Part shown: positions 34,001 through 40,650 of the stretch, in pieces
Position numbering within the stretch: position 1 is the first letter of the stretch
Layout of the letters: each line of letters starts with the position of its first letter
Source of the DNA: Seminavis robusta
Lineage: Eukaryota > Bacillariophyta > Bacillariophyceae > Naviculales > Naviculaceae
Assembly (NCBI GenBank): GCA_903772945.1
Contig: CAICTM010000001.1
Coordinates: 248,001-312,000, forward strand
Direction: 5' to 3'
Length of the DNA stretch: 64,000 nucleotides
Translations under genes and position numbers: made by a program
The notes under the pieces: generated by a model
The model's input: the letters and a program-made list of their open reading frames with translations, nothing else
The model's database searches: none
Told to the model about the DNA's origin: nothing

Positions 34001-35033
34001 TGCAACATCTTTGGTTTGACTGCACCGACAACAATTAACCAAGCTCTCCTTGATAGAGCTGACTCATTGCAGAAACTTCTGTCTATGAGGTTGGATTCTC
34101 ATGTTGATAGTATTCGGGTGCCAGAGGAGAAAGAGAGATGCTGGTGCTGGGAGTTTCAGGCTCGCAGGCATGGTTACATGGCTGCTATTCTAACTATGGC
34201 AGGTCATGTTCACACAGACTTGGAATGTCTTGATGAAACTGACAATATTCTCTCTAATCCCTCCAACTTTACTCTGGTTGGTGAGTCTATTCAACAGGAG
34301 GATGGCACCTATGTTCTAGAAGTTCGATCTTCTATTCACAGGGATGGTGCTTACACTGTTTGGGATAAGAACAAGCAGAAGTGGAGGCGAGCTGGAATGA
34401 CGGCACTTAGACCCGATGGAGACAGGTGGATAGAACATGCCAAGGCAGCTGAGCTCAAACGGAAGCAAGACAGAGACTCTAGCTTCTACACTCGCTATCC
34501 TTCCATCAAGGTTCCTGAGGCTGAGAGACCCATTGGAAGGCAAGGCTATTTTGAGAATCTGCAGCAGTATATGGCTTTAGGGGCTCCACTTCCTGCCGTG
34601 CCCACTGACGATCCCAACTACGATTCAATTCTTGAGCAACAAACAAGGAGATTGGTTAAGCTTTTCGATGTTACTAGTGAGGACAGAAGAAATATGAAAA
34701 CAATTAACAAGGACTTGAGAGCTTTTGAATGCCAGCGCAGAGCAATCAACTATATGATGGAATCTGTCTATGGCTTATGTTTGGCTCCCAGCCAGAACGT
34801 TTCTAGCAACCCTGGCTGGGAACAAGCTCTCAAGTATTATGGATCTTAGATATTAGCAATAACTATCATAGCACCTTGTCGTGTTTGTTACTTGATTGGT
34901 GCACTGGTAATGCATGTAGTTGGGTGACTAGCTGGCTGGATTTCACAGGTACATACGGTATATTGTAAGCAGCTCTGCAGGTTGTGCCACCAGAGAAATT
35001 CCGGTGGTCTTCGTAAGAGTAGCCAGTAGTATG
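30685..35033 (+). mobile_element. Candidate DNA transposon with DDE-type ORF
   Basis: The left arm at 30697-30722 and the reverse complement of 34998-35023 agree at about 21 of 26 positions (shared GCTACTC, CGAA, ACCACC, GAA), and weaker similarity continues outward to ATACTA. Between them lies the 1250-residue transposase-like ORF. A target-site duplication could not be fixed because the outer flanks are CTAG-rich. Boundaries are therefore tentative. Confidence 0.45.
31097..34849 (+). CDS. DDE-transposase-like protein, large and intact
   Basis: Single exon, 1250 residues. First ATG is 31097; the frame extends upstream to 30980 only from TTG. An N-terminal basic part (with TPAKRRTTR) is followed by a helix-turn-helix-like region (~residues 180-240, IKEMLEKKYVPLKQSSIYEL). 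Candidate catalytic acids are Asp411/412 in ASIDDTTEW, Asp576 in TWLDGEMAQ and Asp616 in EQPCDASPIFK. The last pair are separated by 39 residues, the DD39D spacing known from plant mariner-like elements, and QPxD-x-x-P-x-F-K is typical of the third Asp in Tc1/pogo-like enzymes. Over 600 further residues follow (FENLQQYMALGAPLP near the end) with no recognised domain, which is unusually long. Codon use is more AT-ending than neighbours. It may be a live or recently active transposase or a domesticated copy. Confidence 0.7.
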   Translation: MSPPMVPRKPGPANTITPAKRRTTRIDSSIQACRSLNETAGEVVDWRAVLNDVKATIEPDKPITKAQKRKVLSTLSNLDRDAQRVTKQLKSYTKTLAPVPGLTQGLARAAAIRRNALGNLPPTSAQERLATRASAFTTPPRKSTTKLSGEKQAVKATMVDSAMSDDCLAPPPANGFEYDRRECLQVLIDVQQSGKKGKVIKEMLEKKYVPLKQSSIYELFRKFQQHREDGGSLDTFPNDRWHIPKGREPFLLDNEVKEIAEWLKQQPGRTIDHDELKAMMMQKRKDRLAADDKIILCDSMTTPCKDTIDNYSLTITDLACGSVIKKAIPKTPTRFTAERSVRSAAAFMATVVATHYRVVSEPVDKVEQYLSEITNEQHSLWNQRFVYEIASRLNENRYLCPVKTRYLASIDDTTEWAVPGKNREVGNKPVFTALTSFNLKLSVRSLFKKSKASAVATGMRLKVTHIMTAAGTNGPVWISATGLTERELPRSKCPSGVLVLEIEGLHIGGGGVTAFGEQNGFVMFVRNDDDKLTEKVKVEAFLDRCLFPFVSRLRQKRGWQPGTPVPDSMTFVTWLDGEMAQLATTVDPGMIGKLNHSKIIVNKQSAARSAVEQPCDASPIFKHMHLLSKECTMIDVEKGACDYKDSVVGIFGVAKETAGLNLASHRLAACVDFIACYPKNATKAVNTESVSAGFADVGMLGKSRRTEYAFPSLHGMIHTLGMNHYPQDLIDLFKNSLPRLVQEVYDKGHVEEAVFDELEFQVDKNYEDEDVLKQQSISQEQMQRAKCLTHEHQVELRAARLVEARAKQKEKFDKTVNDYTTLLKSSQLCTEKLLKESDIAGGTISSVPLICFKKALAGELQSFIHVRMFPTIKTPKRWKWPRKGDISDVLPNGSTGNKLLIEMAFDLRSKPIIIEEPKNEVLFLDPGNPALERYLQATAIRSRRTRFASCDFLTGSHFLNLSEFREEVCNIFGLTAPTTINQALLDRADSLQKLLSMRLDSHVDSIRVPEEKERCWCWEFQARRHGYMAAILTMAGHVHTDLECLDETDNILSNPSNFTLVGESIQQEDGTYVLEVRSSIHRDGAYTVWDKNKQKWRRAGMTALRPDGDRWIEHAKAAELKRKQDRDSSFYTRYPSIKVPEAERPIGRQGYFENLQQYMALGAPLPAVPTDDPNYDSILEQQTRRLVKLFDVTSEDRRNMKTINKDLRAFECQRRAINYMMESVYGLCLAPSQNVSSNPGWEQALKYYGS

Positions 35034-35869
35034 GAAAATAATGAACCGGAAGGCGCTACGAGCTAGCTATAGCTAGTACTCAATTCTCTCTATTTTTAGT
35101 GTTCAAGCAGCTTTGATGTGTTTCCCAGACTGACGTCAGCGACATCAAAATCTTCTGGGTGACACCGTGGACACCTGGAACAAAAGCATAAAGCAACGGC
35201 TGTTTCCAGCAGAACGACCACAAACTATTGCCAATGCAGAACAACCATGCAGCAACAATAAAGATCTTCTCTATAGGATCCAAACTTGGTGCTGTAAGGA
35301 AGCCTTTACTAAGAAGCTAACTAGACTATAGAAGCGAGAAGGAGGATATCCATACAAAAGCAACTGTCCAATACGGTAGCTTTGCTATATATTGCTAGAT
35401 TGGAAGAGCGCTTGAAAATTGGTGAGCAACAAGAAATATAGGTAAGAGTTGAAAAGAGATAAAAAGAGATACCCCTGGTTAACTTTCTCCACAGTATGGA
35501 AGTTTGGTTGGCAAAACTGGATCTGCCTGGTGAATTGTCTTGTCTTGTCTTGTCTTGTCTTGTCTTGATTGAGCAGGCTAGTCTTGATTGCCTGAGTCTA
35601 GTTTTTGCTTTCTTGCATGACTGTGTGGGTATAGCTTGTATGCTCAGGGCAGATGGTAGCTTGGTTTTGCAAAATTCGTACGGTACTTCCTCGTCTCACC
35701 AACCTGTTCTTGCTGTTTCCACACCACAGGTTTGGAGTTTGAAAACCTTCTTGAACTGACTGCTGAAGACTACCTTGACTACCTTGACTGGTTGACCTAG
35801 AGAAAGCTAGCTACTAGTAGAAGGTCTCTTGTCAAATCAATTAGTTGCACCAAGCTACTTTTGAAAGTG
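34850..35869. other. Intergenic with pentanucleotide run
   Basis: Contains the right candidate inverted-repeat arm (34998-35033), CTAGCTAG-type motifs near 35060 and 35800, and a (TGTCT)5-6 microsatellite at about 35535-35567. No gene is supported. Confidence 0.5.
35535..35567. repeat. (TGTCT)n pentanucleotide microsatellite
   Basis: Five to six perfect units in non-coding DNA just upstream of the esterase gene. Pentanucleotide tracts of related sequence (GAGTC, CGAGT) occur at 25865-25907 and 61811-61841. Confidence 0.85.
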
Positions 35870-38800
35870 ATGACAAGCTTATTGGAGGTTCAAAATCCTC
35901 TGGAAACAGCAATGACAACCAGCAAATGCCCCACAAGAATAAGAGCCACAGCCACAGCCGCAACCACAATCTTGAAGATCTTGAAGATCCTGTTCAATCT
36001 CCTAGATCTACTACATGCATCTATAGTATTAATAGCAAAGATGGCAAGTACATCACCACCACCACCAAGGCCAAAGAGTTCAGGTCATTTTATTGGAGCA
36101 CAAAACACATCATGTACAAGACAAGCCAGCTCTGGTGGGAAACGGCATCCGCTTTGCCTCCGATTGCTGCTGCTTTTTGCCTTCACATCCCTGATACAAT
36201 CCCAATCATCTGATCCCCGGTTTCCGCCTCCATCATCGTCATCGTCAGCATCTTCATCGTCAGCATCTTCATCGTCATCGTCTGGAACGGAATCACAACA
36301 ACAGCAGCAATATGGACCCCAACAACAACAGCAGCAACAATCAACATCATCATCCTCATCATCCTCTTCTCAGGCACAGCAGGATACCACCACAGAACAA
36401 GCATACAGTTATGGATTAGCCGAAACCGTCACGGGGGATTACAGCCTCATGGATCATAGTACTCACAGTGGCGAAAACAATCCAAACACAAAGTCTCTCA
36501 TTATCAATATTCCTTCCCTGGGAAAATTGCAGGGAAAACGGGATGCTGGTATTGACTTTTATGGCGGAATACCCTATGCGGCACCGGCGGTGGGACAGTT
36601 GCGATTTGCGCCGCCCGAACCACCACCACCGTGGGCTCCGGTCGTTTTGGATGGAACTCACTACGGACCCGATTGTTGGCAGCTCGAAGACAGTGTCATG
36701 AATCCCGGTGCCAAAAAGGAATTCATGAGTGAAGATTGTTTGAGTCTCAATATTTTTACACCGGCAGGACATGCCAGGCGAGTGGGAAGTGGCGGAGGAG
36801 GATTGTTTGGTGGAAGTGGCCCTTCCACGAGCAATGCCAAGCTCCAGGAAAAATTACTCCCCGTGTTGGTATGGTTGCACGGTGGAGCCTTTCAGCAGGG
36901 TGGGGCTCGACGTCCGGAATACAATGGACATCGATTGGCAGAACGAGACGTGATTGTCGTTACCATCAATTATCGTCTTGGCGCTCTCGGATTTCTGGTT
37001 TCCAGCACGGACGGGATTACGGGCAATTTTGGATTGATGGATCAGCGGGCGGCTCTTCATTTTGTACACGATAATATCATTCATTTTGGAGGCGATCCTA
37101 GTCGAGTCACCTTGTTTGGAGAATCCGCAGGCGCCGCCATGACGGGACAACACTTGATGATGGAAGGAGCCGGGACGTTGTTCCAAGCCGCCATTATGCA
37201 AAGCAATCCGCTGGGCTACCACTTTCGCTCGGTCGTCATTGCTGATTTTATCGGAGAAGCTCTCAAGAGGAGTGTCGATTGTCGCGATTTGGAATGTTTA
37301 CGGGCGGAACGAGTGGAGGAAATCATGCTGGCACAAAAAAGCCTCATGGGAGTGCCGCGATCGGTCAGTGATGTCTTTACGTGGGGACCGACTCTCACGC
37401 AGGAACGAAACTTAAATGTTGGTGGAGCCGGGGCATCTTCCTCCTCGTCTTCGGGGGCTGCCTCGTCGGGCGGGCGATTGAACATGTTTCAAGACGGATT
37501 GCTGGTAGATTATGAAGATATTCAGCACCAACGTCGCCGCCGCAACAAGGGGAAACGAGCCCGAGATGCCTACTCTGTCAACGTCACCCAACCACTGAAA
37601 GGTCTTCATCTCATCCCTGATCATATTCCCATTATCATTGGAAGCAATCAACACGAGGGAGAAATGTTCGTCCACTCGGCATTCCCCATCACCATGTCCA
37701 AACCGGTCTATTGGATGTTCGTGGGCGCCTTGTTTCGAGATAGCGCCTCCCGTGTCCTCAAGCACTATCGGGGCTATGTGGATCAGATTGAGGCTGAAGC
37801 CAATGAACTCGCACGAAAACAAGTCGATGAGGAGGAGAACAAACTATACTATCTAGAGCATCAGAAACAACTGGAAGAAGAATACGAAATGCTCCTGGCT
37901 ATGAACGCTTCCCGTCGCGTCGTTCAAGAACGGGATGCAGGCTTTCAGGCACTCATGAACTCCTGGAGTACGGGCGGTGCTCAGGACGATCCTCCTGGTA
38001 ACTCTGAAGATTCTATGAATGGCACTTCAACCAAAGGGTGGTACAGCAATATCTTTCAGGCATGGATGGGTCAGTCACAACCAACGTCTCCCAAGGATGG
38101 CTCGAAAGAAGACTCCTTAGTCGCCACGGATAGAAAAGTCACAACTGGTAGAAGCAATTGGCCAAATCTGGGCCGTTTTCGTCCAAGGAGAATCCCATCA
38201 ATGCGTCGGATACGGAATATTATGAGTATGGCCAAGAAGCGAGTTCCCTTCTTACAAGAGAAGGACCCAAGAATCGAAGCCGAAAAGGCAGCAGAACGAG
38301 AGCTCAGGCGCAAGGCCAGGGCAAAACAAAAGGTGCTCAAGGAAGCTGCCAAGGTTGTCGTTGATTACCGTCCTGTCATGAGCCGAATCATCACTGACTA
38401 CCTGTTCCGCTGCCCCAGCTGGCACTATGCTCATGTTCTCAGTCGCAATCGGGTCCAGAACAGTGACAATGCGTTCAATCAGCAACAAGGGGGCGGTGAC
38501 ACCATGGACGACAGTCGGTCAAGGGCTGGCAAAAGAGACGCCAAGCACAAGTACAAACGAAGTCGAAACAACAACAATGTCTATGTCTACCGTTTCAGCC
38601 AGCCTACTCACATTCCAGGCTATAAGGAATGTTGGGGGAAATCATGCCACACAGCGGAGCTTCCGTATGTTTTCGAGGCGATGTCAATCATTCGATCACA
38701 TTACTCGACGTTGGGCCCCTTTGCGCAAGCGGAAGCCCCCGTGGCTCCCGAGTACCCCTTCACCGATATTTTGACTGCGTATCAAGGGGCTCTGGAAGAA

Positions 38801-39883
38801 ATGGAGGAGGACGAAGATCTATTTGACATGCCGGATGAGTATGATGATGATGATGACGACGACGAAGTGGAGGACTTGATGTGGAAAGGAAGCAGCGCTT
38901 GGAAAGCAAACGAGTTTGGTCGAGGAGGAGATCAGTCATCCGACAGCTCATCAACATCGCCCGCGGGGCTTTCGTCGCTGCTGACCAACTATTCCTCGTC
39001 TACCAGAGCTCAGCGAAACAACAACATGCCCGAGTCCAAGGCCTTTCAACGCGTGTTGAAAAACATGTTTGGTGACTACTTCGTGGAAGATGCGGATGAG
39101 GAGATTGCGGCTGATATGGCCGAGCGATGGGTAGCGTTTGCCAAGTTCGGCGAACCCAACTACGACGGCAGCAAGGCAAACTGGCTACCCTGGCGCTATC
39201 TGCCAACCCAGACTACAGATGATGCGGAGAACTCGGAAATACCGTGGCAACCACAAGATTTTGAATACATGGACGACGAACTCGAGGAAGACGAGGAGGA
39301 CGAGGACTCATCGACGAGTGGGTTCCAATGGTCCAAAGACCGTGCCGAACGAATCTACCGCAAACGGGCCCTCAAAGCTCTCGGGATGGAAGTCATTGAG
39401 GAGGACTGGTACCGGACCGAGTTGCGACGAATGACCACCGCATCCGAGTTGAACGAAATGGATGCGGTTTTCACCTTCTTGTTTGGCAACGCAGAATCCA
39501 ACAACCGTCGTCGCCGGCAACAAAAGGACGGCAGTACTACCAAAATGTCGAAGCGCGCCATTCGCCAAGTACAAGAGATAGCCCAGGCGATGGGAGTTGT
39601 GGGCACTGGCTTGCAAGGTGAGCCCGCTCGGTCATCATCGTCGTCGTCGTCTTCGAGCAATGCGTCGTGGGATGATGACTTTTTCCCGGAAATGCTAGAT
39701 CTCAAGTGGCCTCCCGAGGGCCGTTTGGTGGAACGAGACTGTACGTGCGACATGTGGGAACGAATACGATGTAAGTGTGTTGTTGCAATAGCTGGTTGGC
39801 AATGCTCCTCGCAGGTCCGAAAATTAGGATTCGTTCTGACACTGCTTGTTTGCTCGTTTTCAATGCGACCAGACCGCTACTGA
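35870..39883 (+). CDS. Very large type-B carboxylesterase (cholinesterase-like alpha/beta hydrolase)
   Basis: First in-frame ATG is 35870; ATG 36041 (A at -3) is an equally good start and better places the signal peptide core RLLLLFAFTSLIQSQ. A last intron, 39771-39872 (GTAAGT...CCAG), fits and yields the C terminus WERIRYRY; it is 102 bases with no stop, so retention stays in frame. About 1303 residues spliced. The fold motifs are clear: NYRLGALGFL, oxyanion HGGAF, nucleophile GESAG at ~37120, and the late CHTAELPYVF His motif. Inserted between them are Ser, Gln and acidic low-complexity stretches, so the protein is over twice the usual ~550 residues. It probably hydrolyses esters in the secretory path or outside the cell. 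An adhesion-type (neuroligin-like) role is less likely since the catalytic Ser and His are present. Substrate unknown. Confidence 0.85.
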   Translation: MTSLLEVQNPLETAMTTSKCPTRIRATATAATTILKILKILFNLLDLLHASIVLIAKMASTSPPPPRPKSSGHFIGAQNTSCTRQASSGGKRHPLCLRLLLLFAFTSLIQSQSSDPRFPPPSSSSSASSSSASSSSSSGTESQQQQQYGPQQQQQQQSTSSSSSSSSQAQQDTTTEQAYSYGLAETVTGDYSLMDHSTHSGENNPNTKSLIINIPSLGKLQGKRDAGIDFYGGIPYAAPAVGQLRFAPPEPPPPWAPVVLDGTHYGPDCWQLEDSVMNPGAKKEFMSEDCLSLNIFTPAGHARRVGSGGGGLFGGSGPSTSNAKLQEKLLPVLVWLHGGAFQQGGARRPEYNGHRLAERDVIVVTINYRLGALGFLVSSTDGITGNFGLMDQRAALHFVHDNIIHFGGDPSRVTLFGESAGAAMTGQHLMMEGAGTLFQAAIMQSNPLGYHFRSVVIADFIGEALKRSVDCRDLECLRAERVEEIMLAQKSLMGVPRSVSDVFTWGPTLTQERNLNVGGAGASSSSSSGAASSGGRLNMFQDGLLVDYEDIQHQRRRRNKGKRARDAYSVNVTQPLKGLHLIPDHIPIIIGSNQHEGEMFVHSAFPITMSKPVYWMFVGALFRDSASRVLKHYRGYVDQIEAEANELARKQVDEEENKLYYLEHQKQLEEEYEMLLAMNASRRVVQERDAGFQALMNSWSTGGAQDDPPGNSEDSMNGTSTKGWYSNIFQAWMGQSQPTSPKDGSKEDSLVATDRKVTTGRSNWPNLGRFRPRRIPSMRRIRNIMSMAKKRVPFLQEKDPRIEAEKAAERELRRKARAKQKVLKEAAKVVVDYRPVMSRIITDYLFRCPSWHYAHVLSRNRVQNSDNAFNQQQGGGDTMDDSRSRAGKRDAKHKYKRSRNNNNVYVYRFSQPTHIPGYKECWGKSCHTAELPYVFEAMSIIRSHYSTLGPFAQAEAPVAPEYPFTDILTAYQGALEEMEEDEDLFDMPDEYDDDDDDDEVEDLMWKGSSAWKANEFGRGGDQSSDSSSTSPAGLSSLLTNYSSSTRAQRNNNMPESKAFQRVLKNMFGDYFVEDADEEIAADMAERWVAFAKFGEPNYDGSKANWLPWRYLPTQTTDDAENSEIPWQPQDFEYMDDELEEDEEDEDSSTSGFQWSKDRAERIYRKRALKALGMEVIEEDWYRTELRRMTTASELNEMDAVFTFLFGNAESNNRRRRQQKDGSTTKMSKRAIRQVQEIAQAMGVVGTGLQGEPARSSSSSSSSSNASWDDDFFPEMLDLKWPPEGRLVERDCTCDMWERIRCKCVVAIAGWQCSSQVRKLGFVLTLLVCSFSMRPDRY

Positions 39884-40650
39884 GTTATGGATCGGCAACG
39901 CAAATTGAAGCTGATATGTGTATGATACTGCTATGAAACTATAATTGATCTGTTATTGTATCACTGTGTGTTGCGCTGCTCATTGATTTGCTGAATTCTA
40001 CTTGGCAATATCTAGCTAGGATACAGTGGCATGGTCCTTCCAGTAGTTTATAGCCTAAGGCAGTGGTGGGCTGCTCTGAGACTGAACAAGGGCAAAGAGC
40101 AGAGCCAAAAGCATTTTCATCCTGGGATGGTCAGTGCAACGCAAAGCCGTTGCTAACTGATCTTAATGCTTGGCACTAGCTAGATAGATTTTGGATTTTG
40201 ATGATGGTCGGGAAAGATCTTTCAGTCAAGGGCCAAGAGGGATCTAATGGTGACGGGAAAGCCAGGGATCCCGATTCCCCCCGCCAATGTATCCGTTGTC
40301 ATGTCCGAGGACTGATAATCCGCACACTTCTTGCAAAACTTGCTACATAGCTGGCTAAGCCAGCAACTAGCTAGGGCTGCTATAGCTACCGGTAGCCGGC
40401 TAGGTACTGGAGGTTTTGTTTGCTGGTACGGTTGCTAGCTAAGCCAGTGGCTACAACAATAATCTAGGTGCCATGGCAAGGTATACCAAGCAGGTACAAG
40501 GACCGCGCTGCTGGCCAGACACTGTTTTCCAGATCTGCTACTAGTACTGAGGACACTACCTGGTAGCTATAGCTAGCATGGACAGTGCTAATAAAAAAAG
40601 AGGCCAGTTCATAGAGGAACATGTAACTGGAAACGAATCTTGAACAGTAA
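39884..40650. other. Intergenic (convergent), CTAG-rich
   Basis: Packed with short palindromes: AGCTAGCT-type motifs at ~40012, 40180, 40365 and 40432, and TACCGGTA at 40387-40394. No gene or RNA was recognised. Confidence 0.5.

Noticed and set aside
35861-35869. TTG start of the esterase ORF
   Set aside because: Nuclear genes use ATG; the first in-frame ATG is 35870.
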